Part shown: in pieces, positions 13,501 to 28,500 of the stretch
How positions within the stretch are numbered: the first letter of the stretch is position 1
How the letters are laid out: each line of letters opens with the position of its first letter
NCBI GenBank assembly: GCA_964023205.1
Contig: OZ026835.1
Coordinates: 12,978,414 to 13,042,413, forward strand
From: Lutraria lutraria
Lineage: Eukaryota; Mollusca; Bivalvia; Venerida; Mactridae
Length of the DNA stretch: 64,000 nt
Reading direction: 5' to 3'
Translations under genes and position numbers: made by a program
Notes under the pieces: generated by a model
What the model saw: the letters and a program-made list of their open reading frames with translations, nothing else
The model's database searches: none
Told to the model about the DNA's origin: nothing

Positions 13501-16500
13501 TCAAAATATCTGTCTTGATGATTTCTTGGTCATTGTTAAGCTCTGAACTAGTTTAGTGTTGAGAAAGAATATGAAAGCAGTTGCAGTCTTTACTCAAGTG
13601 AGCGAAAAAGGGTCATCATGGCCCTCTTGTTCAAAGAATTGATAAATACTCCTATAGGAATTAAGTCTTATCACAGTCCGTCTAGCAACTAATATAACTA
13701 ACGCTATTATTTCAATTTATAGAATTTTGTACAATTCACATATACTTACCTGTGCTCATTTGCAATTCTCCAATTGTTGAATATTTTTATCCTGTAGATG
13801 TGAATCTAATAATCATATGGGAAGATTTTATCACTTAATCAAATGCTGAGTTCACTCATTTGTGTATCATTCTATATTATAGAGATATCTTATTGAATCT
13901 ATCCTGCAGTAAATTTAATTTTTGTCCCAATCATTGAGCTAGTGCCTTAATTAACTGACTGCATGTATGAATGATCTCTGTTGGAAAAAACACTTCTTGT
14001 TTCGAGGAGTACCTGTATATCAAATTGTGTTTCTGGAGTGATGTGTGTCATATCACCTGGGCCTATATCAACCAGCAATACTTTAACTGTGTTTCAAATT
14101 GTTTTATATTGAAATGAAGACAAGAGGATCAAATCAATCAACTATAGCATCTAGTCCACAATGTTTTGACATAATTAGAGTGGAAATAGTAAATACTTAT
14201 GTTAAAATTCTCCAAAACAACTACTTAATCAGAATGCATTGATAAGAATTTCAAAGTTTTAAAACACATGGGGTAATATTCATTGAAGGATAATCTGGTT
14301 GTTCTTAATGAAACAGGAATAGTTGTACAAATTGCATGTACAAGGTGCCTCTTTGACTCGCAGCCCAAACACTTAATGGCATATACATGTGTGGTCCTAA
14401 TTATCATCTTAAAATAAAAAAACAACAGACACTGTTGTGTGATTTGCGATAAGCATGTAACAACACATGGACTAATTTACATATTGTTGATATAATACAT
14501 GTGTATGATACAGAAACATATGAAGCATCTTAATAATATTTACATTATAATATTTTATATACATGAGTAAACAAGTTACATATACTGTACTGAATAGCTG
14601 TTAGTACTGAAAAAAAACTGCAAATGAGGTAGACTCGCCCAGGAAAAACCAGTTTCCTGGAAACCTGTGCCCATTTGTCATCGCATAAGGCGACTGTCAT
14701 ACCTCTGAATGTTGGGCCGCATTCTTGCAGAATTGAACATTATATTGATATTTGTACATACACAATGTATTTAACTAGGTGCATACAAAACAATTTTAAC
14801 AAAGCAAAGCATTTAATTTTGTATATGTAGTAATCTATATTGTATTGATATGTTTTACTGTAAGAGTGCTTAACCAGGCAAAGAAAATGTTTAACTGTAT
14901 TATAACAGTTCAACCCTTCTACACTTAGAAGGTGGTTCAGACATTAATTGAAGGGGTCCATGCAAAACCACACCTAACTACACTTTTGGTCAAAAATGAG
15001 TTAGAACCTTTTTTACATAAAACAGACCATTTCCCACCTGATTGACTTCCCTCTGGCCATGTATTCTCCTGTTTTAGAGTAAAAAAATTGTATTTTGTCA
15101 TTACAAGATTGAACCTAAGTCATCATATTGGACTTAGGTCATTTCTTGCACAAACTTGATACATTTGATGTTGTGAAAACCATTTGCATACACACTTTTC
15201 CAAAATTTTACAAAAATGCGTTTTTCCAACATTTTGCTAAATGTAGTTAGGTATGGTTTTGCATGCACCCCCTCAATTCAAACAAGTGCAATTAATCATA
15301 AGATGTTTACGTAGGGAAAATTTTTAACGAAGTTTCAGGTAGTCTGGTTTTCAGGGGTTAACAGTTTTTTTTTTTATTTTCTTTTTTTCCTAGCTTTAAT
15401 CTATTCTTCCTTTCTTCACATCCACCAGTACTGTTCTGGTATCTGTAAATAAATTCACATGCTGATATTTTATAGACATAAACCTTGTGATCGTTCCGAT
15501 TTTCAGCTGCTATGGTGTAGTAACTATTTTTTAGGATCAGTCAAATTCAATGTCTTGCATTTGTCTTCCACACTTGGTGATTGTGAACACTCTAGAGTCA
15601 CAATTTATATTGGAATTTCATCAAACTTTTTTGATGTCTTGTACAAATTCGAACATAGGTCATCTAGAGTCAAAAATTATGTCACCATGTCAAATCACAG
15701 GAAAACCTTGTTAACACCCTTGAGGTCCAGTTTTATTGGATTTTTACCATACCTTGTCAGAATATTTGTCTTAATGATATCTTGGACAAGTTTGGTCATG
15801 GGTCATCTGGGGTCAAAAACTAGATTGCTGGATCAAATCACAACCTTGATTACACTGTAAAGACAACATTTCTTATGAAGTCTTGATAAAAGTTGCTCAG
15901 AATGTCTGTCTTGGTGATTTCTAGGTCAGAATGTTGGGCTCTCATAGTTAAACAGTTGCAATGATATGAAAAAGTTGCAGTCTTTACTCATGTGAGTGAG
16001 TAAAGGGCCAGCATGGCCCTCTTGTTTCGGATTATACTTACACTATATGCTTTTAGCAGTAAAACTTTTCTTACTCAAAATAAAAAAAATGCATGTGTAG
16101 TTATAAAATGTTTTTACCTTTTTCAATAGCTCCTCTGCCTTCAACTTCAAGTTCCCTGTGAAAATTTGAATCTATGTCATTATGTGTTGTAAAATTGTAT
16201 ATTTGATCATGCAAATCTGCGTATATATATTAAGTAAATCATTTTCTATCATGGAAACCTACAGAAATGATAGTTAAGGTCTCCAAAGTCTGTCTACTCG
16301 ATTTTAAGATATTTTTTTACATTATGGGTATAAATCCTGAATACTGAAGTATTGCTAAAAGAGGTTTTACTGTACTTTGAATGCTAATAAATATGAAATC
16401 TGAGCCTCGTTCATTATGTTAATGAAAGCACTGTTTGTAACATCTTTTTATCCTCATCATATGAATATAAATTCTCTATAAGTGTATATAGTTCTCTTTT

Positions 16501-19500
16501 TTTATCATTACCTGTTTCTTTTACATAATCAACTATGGCAGTCTTGATAAATTGAATTGGCAGTCTGTTGCACACACAAGATATGGCCATCACTGCATCA
16601 GTGTCCTTGAGTACAGACCACAGATCAGATGACACCTATGATATTATCAATGTACATCTAACAAAAAAGATTGTAAAATACATATCCAACAAAACATTTA
16701 CAATTTTGCGGCTATTCTGGAATAATAAACAATTGTCTGATACTCACAAATACCAGTTCAAGAGGCAAAGAACAACATCTACTGAGAAATTCTCACACCT
16801 GGAAAAGATACCAAGTAAATGCACAGGTAACTGTATCATGAATAGATAATAAAAATTAAAAAAAAAAAATTTAAAAAAAATATTTATTAATATATTAATT
16901 TTTTTTTTAATTTTTATAATCTATTCATGATACAGTTACCTGTGAGTAAATGCTGTAAAAAAAAGAAGCAAATATTTATAAAGCACCATTTTACCAAGCA
17001 GTCTGCATGGAAAACATTTTTGAGTATCTGCCCTTCAGGCTGTACAGTAAAAAGTTTTAAAAAATTCATCGACATCTTGGTAGCTGATTTTTTTTCATCT
17101 TCTGTACATTAATCTGATCACTGTCTAAGGTGGGAAAAATATTATGTTAATGATTTTTTTTGTTGCCCTATCAATTTTTTCTCATATTTTGTCTCTTGTA
17201 ATCATTTTTCATGCAGATTGAATCAAGCAGTATAACATGGTGCAATAAAAAATTGATGTGCTCTTCATTTGAGATTTCTACATGGATCCATATTTGGTGT
17301 TGTATTGATTAGCTTTGCTTACATCTATAAAGTATATAAAATTAGTGCGAAAAAAAGGTAGTTAGATTAATATGCATATACATGCATTTACCTGTATGTA
17401 TGTCACACAATATACCATCGACGAATTTCTTTCACTTCATTATACTTACAAGAATTCATGATGAAAGTCTGTTTAAAGACCATGTATCCATGATGACAAG
17501 CACTATAAGTAAACAAAAGATAACATGATAATTTTATACGTATGGTTCTTACAAAACAAAAATCCTACCTGATTTGTACTTTGTATTTCTCTCACCATTT
17601 CTTCATCATGAGATGCTTGACTATGTTCCTTCAGACTCACATCTATCGGGTACCTACTTGGTACAGCATGTGTCAAGTAATGAGTCCCTTGCTCCTCTAT
17701 ATTGACTTCAGGATTCTAAAATGAGAAAACAAAAATCCTGTAATCAACAACCCTTTCTTAGAAGTTCTGAAAAATCATGTTCATATTGATGAATTAGAAT
17801 TTTGTTGAGTTCTGCCATAACCAGTGTCGATGACCTGTCATTTATATTAAAATTGAGAAATCGTACAGTATTTAAAGATTATTGCCAACAGCCAGGTTCA
17901 TTTGGTGACTTTACCAGTTTTATTGATAGAGGATGTACATCTGAGTAGAACCATTGACCTTCAATAAGCTTGCTGGACAACTTCCTCACATGTGGAATTT
18001 GGTCCCAGGTAGGATTCAAACTCACAGGTGTGAGTGGCTAATGATTACTAGCTCGAGCCCATAACTACTTGACAACGAAGACCCTTAGTATGGTATGTGT
18101 ACTAGGTCATATGAGTATGTCATAATATTCATATGCTTGCCTTTGTATGGTCATCAATTCTGTATATATACTGTATAGTGGCTTATTTCTGCAGTGCCAA
18201 AATTTTGTTTCTGAAGATTTTTATCCTTTAGTCATTATAAATGTGATTTAATACTAACCCATAACAGATTGTAACTGCTTACCAAAAGACATAAACTAAG
18301 CATCAAATTCACTTACTGCCATTGCTGCAGCTCCCTCCCATTCATTTTGTTCTTCCTCATCAGACATTTTATTGGTCCCAATTCTTCTTCAGATTTCTCA
18401 GATTCAGAGAGATCCTAAAAAGAGATAATTACATAACAATAAGTACTTGGTTTGTCTTGTGTTTCATGTTAGTGTTTCGTATTAATTCCAATTGTGAGGT
18501 GAAAAAAATTATTTCCTTATAATGATATAATTTATTCTTACTGTAGAACACAGTAACCGGTACAACAAAGTCCTTGCTGTTATAAAGAGTTCTTTTATTG
18601 ATAAGACAGTTGTTACTTCTGTTTAGTATGGTAGATAGATTATAACTGGAGAGATTATAGATAGAGAGTTGTATACATGAATATTATGTGAGCATAAAAA
18701 TTGGTAATTGGTGGAATGATTTGGCACCTGATCAAATTCTTTACAAGAGCCTTATATTTCACTTGCTTTAATACTTATTTGGGTTTAACGCTGTTTTTCA
18801 ACAATTTGTTAGTTATATGTCCAACTCACTTGACCACTTTTCCTGGACTGTATTGTAACCAGTGCTTAACTACCCTTTCTCAAGGAATCGGCAACATGTG
18901 GAGGGAAATGAACATTTTTGTCAAATTTTCATCAAAGGGTATGACCTGCTGCGACCAGGAATTGAACCCAGATCACCGGGTTATAAATCCTGGCAGCTGA
19001 CCACTGGACCTCAGTGGCGGCTTATATTTCACTGTATCTATTCATGGGTGGATTGAGAATGGTTGTAGGCAATAAATGTGTATGTATTCAAGTGTTCTAG
19101 TAAGCTATGTTGGTGCTAGACGAAATGGTAAGATCTACTTAACCTCATATGGAATCATTCTTAGTCCAAATTAGGTCAAGGTGAAAGTGAGGTTGGTTGA
19201 TATGGGTGGATTGAGAATAGTCATAGACAACAACTGAATAAGTATTCTAGTAAGCGATTTAAGTACTTGACAAAATGGTAAAATCTTCTTAACCTTGTAT
19301 GGACAGAAGGACAAATGGACTGGGCAATCACTATATGCCTTATGATTTTGCCTCTTTGAAAGCTCTTTCAGCTAAGAATTTACATGTTTTTTGTCCAATT
19401 CCCCAGCTCCTTGATGTTTACTTTCGGGACAGGTCACATGACACTTACCTTTTTACTATGCTATCGGGAACCATGAATTCCAAAGAGTATTGCCCATCCT

Positions 19501-22500
19501 ATCAGAATTAAGTTTTTATCACAAGCTAGGTGATTGTCACGTGAAAATACAAGAAGCCAACAAACTGAACAAAACATGTAAATTCTTCATTTATAGAGCA
19601 TCCCGAGACATGAAATCATTCACAGTTAGTGAATTATGATATATATAATATAAACATATTGTTTTGTTATGAATTATGACCCATTCCAGGAAGTTTTAAC
19701 TGTAATTTATCAATTTTGCTCTATAGACATGTACACATTGCTGCTTTACAACTGTATGTCTTATTGTAAAATTTGACTATTTTTCTAGTTGAAAATCTTG
19801 AATAGTGAGTTTTAAAATACTTTTTAAGTTAGTAAAAGTATTCTGTTAGCGTGTCGAAGTGCCCACACATTGCGCTTTATATGAGTTAAATGTTTTGTAC
19901 TGCATTGCAATAACATGGAAATTTATAACATGCATTGGAATATTCTAATTGTCTAAGTTCTTTATAATATGGGTTACATTTTTTTCGTGACAATTCCCTT
20001 TTGTATTTTAATGAAAAGTATGTATTTCAGTATTCTACAGATTGGAACTTTTCATTCATAATTTATTTGTTACGTTTAATTCTATATTTATTATAATAGA
20101 AATTCCATTACAAAGAGTTATATATATCAATGTATATTTATAGAAAAATCAATACTCTGTCTGGTATTTTGACTGAAAATAGATCCTTGTCATATTTGTT
20201 ACTTATTTCTGTCATGTTAGTGTATAGAATATTTAGTAGATATTTAACAAAGAATTTCTACAGATATATGAAGTATATTAAACATGTTCATGTGGGTGGA
20301 TCAAACCAATTAATATTATATTAGTGATAGCTTATGATAAAGAATAGATACAAGCTTTGTTTACTAAATGAATATCAAAATGAGTTTGGTTTCTGTTAAA
20401 TGTTGTCTGCATTAGACAACTTAATAGGAGTATGATTTAAAAGGCTTAAGTTGTAACATTTAGTTCTTATTACATTTTTGTCATGGGTCTGTTATTAGGT
20501 AAGTTATAAGTTGCAGTAAATTTTATGAATACATTCATAACCTACCATAGACTTCGCATGGTCATAGCAGTGCACACAGCTCACCAAATCTCTTGTAAAC
20601 ATTTAAGTCCATGATTTCAGTATTTGCTGAGAAATAACACAGCATTCCGAGGGTTCAGCGTAACACTGTCATTATTTCAGTATGAGTTACAACACTGTTG
20701 CGTTGAACCCTCGAAATTTATTATTTTCATAACGTAAATTGATACTTATGTTCCCTCTGTGATACTTTAAGTTATCTCTGTATTTTGTGTGGTCAACAAT
20801 TTGATTGATTCCAACAACTTCTTCTCCTAAACTACTGGGCCAATTAAAAATAATTTCACAGGGAAGTTCCATGTATGATGATCTACAAAAGTTGTTAAAA
20901 GAATTTCATTTCTTGGCTAGGAATTGTTTTGGGAAATCTTTAAAAAAAAGTCTTCTCATAAACCAGAAGACCTTAGAGAGCTTAGATATTTGGTGTGTAG
21001 CATTGCTTAGTGGACCTCTACCAAGACTGTTGAATTTGTGAACCCAGGGTCAATATTGGCCCGGTCCCAGGGGTCAGTTGATTTTATATAGGCTTGCATA
21101 GGAAAATGTTGAAGAGGTCTTCTTGTCAAAAACTTATACAATGCCTAGAGCTTAGATATTTGGTGTGTAGCATTGTCTAGTAGACCTCTGCCAAGTTTGT
21201 TTAAATCATGGAGCTTAGAACTTCTGTAAAAAATAGACCTTTGATATTTGGCATGTAGCATTGCTTGTTGGACCTCTACCAAACTGGTTCATATCATGAC
21301 TCTGGGGGTACCCCATCCAAAGTGTCACTCGATATAACACATATTTCTATATGAAAATTTCTAAAACCAGAAGACTGTTATATATAAGATATTTAGTATG
21401 TATCATTCTATAGGATGCCTACCAAGAACTAAGATAGCTCAGTTCATGACCCCTTGTTCAAATGACTGCCCCTGGTGGTCACTTGATTGTGCATGGCCAC
21501 AGTGATGGTCAGGTTAGCGATGTTAAAACATATCCTTACATGTTGTTTAATGATAATCATGTCTCCATCGCAATACTAAAACACAGCATGTTAACCAGTT
21601 TGGACTGTTGATTTAATGGCACTGAGTCCTAGACCCACACTAGACACAATCATGTTTCCTTGATTAGAAGATATTGCTTCAAAGATGATTTGTATTCATT
21701 GTCTGCTTTGGGAGGGTAGACATTTACTTACAGAATGATTTTGAGTCACAATGTTGAATTTGGAGCACTTTTAGGGTGAAATCTTAGCCCGCAGCTAGAT
21801 ATATAATGGTTACTGAAGGCCAGGTGCCTTGCAAAAAGAGAAGGGATTCAGGAGGTACTGTGCACTAAAAATATAGGTGTCTGATTAGTCAACTTGAATG
21901 GCCCATTCTATAGATATGACACTGTAATAATAAAACCTTTACACTTTACCATTACAAATGGCATTAGAACCCATGACAGTTACTAAAAGCTCTAGCTAAT
22001 TCAGGCTAAACAGCTATGTTGCAAAAATAGGCAGATGCCCTTGATTTTGACTGAAGGTCATCTATTTTCTCTTTAATTTCTAATGTATTTTTCTATTTAT
22101 AAGACATGTAAAAGAAGTTGTTTGTTTTAAAACATATTTTAATGGCATGAAATATTGAATTTAAAAGTTTATTTCTACAATTGAAGTTTGACTTGTTTTA
22201 TGAAACTTTTTGAAAAATAGGTCACAGTCGTACGCCGTTTTGAAACACTCAATGGCTTTTTGGTTTAGATTTATACACAATTTTATTACCTAACCACAAT
22301 AGTTTTGAAAAGTTAGAAGGTACATAAATAAATCTGAAGTGCATACTTTTTAGATTTGAAATTTAAGTCTTACCTCAAGATGAACTTGGTGAAAGAGAAA
22401 GTGGATTATGGTTAACTGAATTTGATTGGCCAATTTTTTTTATGGAAACCCAACAGACTGTTAATCTTATTTGACGGCTATTTTTATACTCTCGTGAAAA

Positions 22501-25500
22501 TATGGGATAGATTGTACCCTGAAGTACTTAACAATAGGTTATGACTCCAAATGTAGTGTAATTCTTTTTTGTAAGACAATGCTAGCCCATAAATTGTACT
22601 GGTCTCTTAATAACTGAACTAATAATATCTTATTATAATGAACCTTTTGTACTAAATTATATGAAATCCTTGTTATTTGTGTGTTTCTTGATCATTTTAA
22701 TTATATTGAGGTACATAGAGAAAATGTTTATTCAGTAAGAAATAATGAATTTTTCCCATAGTTTATTCGTTGATGAAGTAAAGACGGAAGGTTGGCTGCA
22801 CAAGGCCTAGTGTGGGCTGAGGTTGGGAGGTTGGTTATCACATTCAAATCAACCTTATGATTTTTAAGTCAGTAGGTCAGATCTTACTATCCAATTGGTG
22901 TTTAGGGGGCATCCATGTTTGAGAAACACTTACTGTTAATATTACTTGGTCTTCTTGGGACCCTACTATGTTATGATGCATCTCATGTTACCTTTATGTC
23001 TTTGTTATTGTACAGCTTTACATGATTTGATGATTTTACTTTTATTTCTTACAGGCTGATGTAAGTAAAGATATAGAGCTTGGAATTAAGTTGGATAACT
23101 TTGAAGTTTGTCGTGAACTTCTTATATCTCCTGGTACAAGAAGTTTCAAGATCCGACTGAAGATGGTTGATTCCCAGAAACGACCATTAGAAGTATATGT
23201 CAGTGTCTTAGCTAGAACTGGAGGTTCTCTTAAGGTACTTTAATTATCTATTTTTGTTGTAATTAGTTTTTTGTTCATAATGATGTTTAAGAATATTCTT
23301 CTTGGCAGAAATGTGTGGTCTTCTTTAGGAAAGGAAATAAAATAGTTGTATTTAGCGTTACTCAACCTGGCCATTTTATGTGCTGTTCCCTCAACTTTCC
23401 AGTTACAAAATCCAAAGTATGAAATCTTTTGATATTCTTACAAAAGGTTTGACTAAAAAAATAGACAAGTTATTCAACTACCTTGTTATTGGCCTCGATA
23501 TTAATTCTCATGTTACAACAAACAGTATCATAATGCAACAATGAATCATAGTGACTGAAAGTTTTATACAAATTAATCATATTGTAATTTATATCTTGTT
23601 TACTGAGGTGTATCTGGGAATTACATCATGTCACACTTGGTTGATATATCAGGTTTCAGGGGTAATCCCCCATTGAGGCAGAAGGTGGCTGTCTGCAACA
23701 TAGTAACCTATAAATACCAAAGACACTTTCTTTTGAGGAATTTGAGACAAAACAAACACTGAATTGCTTTTGATCAAGAATTATGTGTAACTTTGAATTT
23801 AGTGTTAAATCACTTAGCCATATAATGCATTGAAATATTCAGTTATTCATACATGGACAGCCTCCCCCACCCAAAACAAAAACCCAGTGTTTTTAACCTA
23901 GGTGAACGAAAACACCGCAATGAATTTTGATCAATCGGGGCTTTTATACAGGAGGGTTTTTGTCCTATGTTCTTTTCAAACACACGAATAGTATCTCCAA
24001 ATGAAAAAATCTGTTTGAGAATGTAAGGGATACCAGGTATTTATTTTTTAGCCTTATTGTATATTGATATTAATGATGTTGTGTTTTTCTGTCTTTGCTT
24101 ACAGTTAGTGATAAGTGCCCCGTTCTGGCTGGTGAATCGTTGTGGTTTGCCACTTGTATTCAAACAGGATGGAGCACCACAAGAGGCAGCCGGACAGTTT
24201 GAAGAGAATGAGATGGCAAGAATTGTCTCTCCACTTCTGTTTAGTTTCTCTGAGAGAGAATGTCCGTACTTGTAAGTTCAACTGTCAAGATTTATATAAA
24301 CCTAATTCTTTACAATTAAAAATTATCAAGTTACTAGAGACTTACAGAGAAGATTTGGCAATGCCTTAATATGTTGTCTCAAAAATAATGTTTTTATTAT
24401 TAGCATAAAGTTTTTGTAACAAATCGATGATTTTTTATCAAGTTGTAAAATAGAATGTCCCTATGCAGAGACCAATTTAGTTATACATGTGCTATTAATT
24501 GTCCCTTGGTTGTTTCTGTTTTTCTGGAAAAAACAAAATTGGATTTAAATTGACATCTTTTATGGGTACTTTCAAGTATGTGATGACTGAATACTTTATT
24601 TTAGATGTGAGATGAGGATTGGTAAACACAAGCATGGTCCACGAGCAACTCCACAATGGTAATACTTTACATTATCTTTATACTATATGTATACTGTAGA
24701 ACATGCTTATAGTGAATTCCTGTAGACATTTCACTTCACCATATCCTTATTTCTTTATATCCATTACATTGAAGTAATTAAGGGCTTGCTCAGTAAATTA
24801 TGACTACAACACTAAATCCAATCTTGCACTATATCAGTGTTCACTATAACCTAGTATTACTGTATATTGTAGAAATGTTACTAACAATTGTGAGGTATAT
24901 TTCTCCAGTCAATATGTTACATATGTAGGAATGTCTTTATTTGTATTCTGTGAAATATTTCCGATTACAGTTTTTTTATGAGAAATATAACAATGAAGTC
25001 AAGATATTTGTATTTTTAGGAGTAGCAGTTTTTCATTAGAGAAGGAAGCCAATGTGTGTCAGCTTCATGTTGTATCTAGAGAAGAGAACCGCCCAGACTG
25101 GTGAGTACTGTTCATGTAAAAACTGTCCAAATACCTGTCATAGATAATATGATAATGTATTATGATATGGTTCTAAAGATAGGATACATGTTGGGTACAA
25201 GGAATCTGTTTCTCTCATACAAAATAATTTACAGAATTTAATTTTCGAACCAGTTTTCTTTAGCTCATATGCAGCATCTTGTGTGATTTTAATTATCAAA
25301 ATGATAAATATATATTTCAGTCTTTGAATACTTGTATACACTATATAAATCATAAATACTCCTAAAAAATAGTCAGTATTGTACTGTCAGACCTGTGTAA
25401 GCAGCCACCTCTGAATAAAGGCCTTTATTTAAATTGTCATTGATTATATTTAGATCAAAATGAAAACCAAATAAAGGCCACCTGCCAAACAAGGTCACAT

Positions 25501-28500
25501 TATGTCTTTCCCTCTGTTAGCCTTTGTTCACAGGTTTGACTGTTGTTTACATGCATTTAATGAGAAATTCAAATGTAGATGATTTGTGCAATATCGATAT
25601 GAGTACATATTAATGTTCTGATGTGTAAACTTTGTTTTTTCTTCAAATCAAAACATGTATTCCTAGGTTTGTGTTATATTTTGATTATGTACAATGTTTA
25701 TGTTGTAGGGTGTATATTATTGGTGTACAGATAAAACCAGGGAAGGGACAGTTTCATCATACGAGTATTGTTACTTTCTCTCCAAGATATCAGATAGACA
25801 ACATGTCTGAACACAAGGTAGCCATAGCACAGAGGCATTTCACAAATAAGGAAGTAAGTCATGAGCTGTACATGTAGCTTTCATCATATTCAATATTTAT
25901 TGGCATTTTGCCAAGTGTTAAAATATTAAGACTTATAATATATGAACTGTATCGTTTCAGTTAATTCTTTATTTCAGTTAGCTGAGTTATTTCTATAAAG
26001 ATAATATTTCTGTTAATCAGTGTCATGTCTTACTATTTTTAGGATAATATGTCCATTATAATCAGCATCGAAGCAGAAAAAATCAGGATATTATGTCAAT
26101 ATGATAGTTTCAGGCTTCTCTGACAAAATTGTTACGTCAAATACACTTGCCCTACATTAAAACTTTTAGCCTGATAAAAATTATCTTTTATTGCATTCAT
26201 TAATTTCAGGCAATCCACAGTCCAGATGGTCATTTAACTGCTTTACCAAGTTGTAAAATGCCATTTCATTGGCCAAGACAAGATCTTGATCAGTTGTTAT
26301 GTGTGAAACTATTGGATGTTGAAGACTGTAACTGGTCAGGTGGTTTTAAGATTGATGCTGTCAGCTCATTTCATGTGAACATGAGGTAAGTTTGATAGCC
26401 AGTGAAGTTAGCATATTGTATCTATGATTCTAATCATCTCCATCCAATGTTACATGGTGTTAGACTGACTGATTATGATGTGACAAGCTTAAAGAGAGCT
26501 TCTAGCAACTGAGCTAAATTTGTAATCATTCCAAACACTCACAGAAAAAATGTATGAGCTTTGTACAATTGTAAAGTACATGTATTTGATTATATTTTTT
26601 AACAGAGACAAACGGAAGAATTCTATTCTGTTGAAAGTGGAGATACTTTTACAAGACCAGACATTTAATATTATATTTTCTGATGCTGAGGAAATGCCTC
26701 CACCATTTAGGGTAGACAATATGTCAGAGGTAAGATTATATTTATGTAATATAGGATGTTCTATGTATCTGCCATGTTGTTTAATTGTCAAATGTACAAA
26801 TTTGTTTGATTTGTTTGATTTCATTTTTCTCATAATTATGGTTTAAATATTTTCCTAGGGCCTCATTAAAGATTTATTGGTTTGTAATTGCGCGACTACA
26901 AACAATTTCCTTTTTTTATCGGATGGTCGAATGCTTTTTCTACTTGATTCCGAATTGAATTTGAAAATAACTAAGAAGACTTATCTTAGCTTCTTCAATT
27001 GATGTTCAGTTTTAGCTGTTAGCCTGTTTATTCAGTCAAGTTCATTTTTCAGTCGCCTAAACAATTATCACTCTTTGGCACAAATTGTTGATATAACAGG
27101 CTGTATAAACCACAGATAGAAAAAGCAAATTCGTCTTAACTCTGTAGTCCTGTGTTCATCTTTCCTTTCAGTCAGACATGTGGTAGCTGCCACCTCAAAA
27201 TAAAGGCCACCCTTTGGACGAGGCCATTCATTTAAAACAGTTACTGATTATTTAGAACAAAATGACCTCTGAATAAAGGCCACCTGTCAATAAAGGCCAT
27301 ATTTTGTCTTTCCATCAAGGCATTTTGTTCACAAGGAAAGTAGGACTTTAGTCTGTAATCTGACATATTTATTGTGGATTGTTTCAGGTATCTGTGAAGT
27401 ATTATCAGACAAAGACACAAGATGAAAGATTGAGGGCCAATATCAGACCACAAACTAGTTGTAAGTACTTTTGACTTTAATAATTGTATGTTATTTTAAT
27501 GTATTTTGTAAATGAGGGTTCTGTTTAGATGTCATTCCTTTGAAAGACAAAACATGCAAATCAATACGAACTGTATAAAAATACTCACTTAGTCATTGTT
27601 TAGGCCAGTTATGTTGTAATATATAAATATAAAAGTGATTTGCATTATTGCTATGTACTGTATCATTAAAGTACTTAACTTACAATGTTGGTCCTTGAAA
27701 TTCTTATTTTTCTTTTGTTAAGATACATGTATGTCTCGTTTCAGTGCCCTATGCTTGGGATGAGCCAACACTTGACCCCTATCTGACCTTGTCTGTCGCT
27801 AATGGTACCATGGCAACATATAACCTTGACCTCCTTGGTGAAGGTGAACAGTTGACCTATCAGAATTATCTGTATATATGTGCTACAACATCACTGACAA
27901 AGTATGAACTACTATTAAAATTACCTTATTTAATTATGTTATATTACTAACGGTTATCTTATTTATGGTACTGTTTGGTATGATTCAGGGCATGCAAAAT
28001 GAATATGCTTATGATATAAGGGATATAAAATTATGCTACTTAAACATTGCATATACCTCTTTCAGTGTAGCATACAGGTATAAATGACAGTGGGAAATTA
28101 CCCTGCAGCCTTTTAACTCAAACTTGCTGTTAAAATTTAATTAAGATAATCTGAGATGGGCTCAATTGACCTTTTCTTGTTAAGATGTGGTAGTGAAATA
28201 ATGTCATTATCTCTTTTGTGTGACAAGGATAGAAATAGTTATATATATTGTGGAGGTTATCAGATCATTCTATATGTTTATGTTTATATATTGTGGAGGT
28301 TATCAGATCATTCTATATGTTTATGTTATATATATTGTGGAGGTTATCAGATCATTCCATATGTTTATGTTACATATATTGTAGAGATTATCAGATCATT
28401 CCATATGTTTATGTTATATATATTGTGGAGGTTATCAGATCATTCCATATGTTTGTTATATATATATTGTAGAGGTTATCAGATCATTCCATATGTGTAT

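Larger units (their letters stand above)
12509..23054. other. VPS13D 10.5-kb intron: repeats plus a nested antisense gene
   Basis: This is the largest intron in the window, between exons 17 and 18 (donor TCT|GTGAGT, acceptor TTCTTACAG|GCT). It holds the dispersed repeats listed separately (12576, 13394, 14628, 14946, 15590, 17890, 18830, 20800), a long hairpin (16822) and the nested gene (16414-18414). I see nothing further in 13640-14620, 19300-20790 or 21500-23050, beyond AT-rich unique-looking DNA. Confidence 0.9.

Noticed and set aside
15459..15860. 133-codon open frame on the plus strand
   Set aside because: It covers part of a dispersed non-coding repeat also present at 13394 and has no domain, splice or start support.
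18701..19056. Two overlapping plus-strand frames
   Set aside because: They lie over a family C SINE and change frame relative to its other copy; not coding.
26489..26846. 114-codon minus-strand and 98-codon plus-strand frames
   Set aside because: The plus frame is VPS13D exon 24 read into its intron; the minus frame is its shadow.
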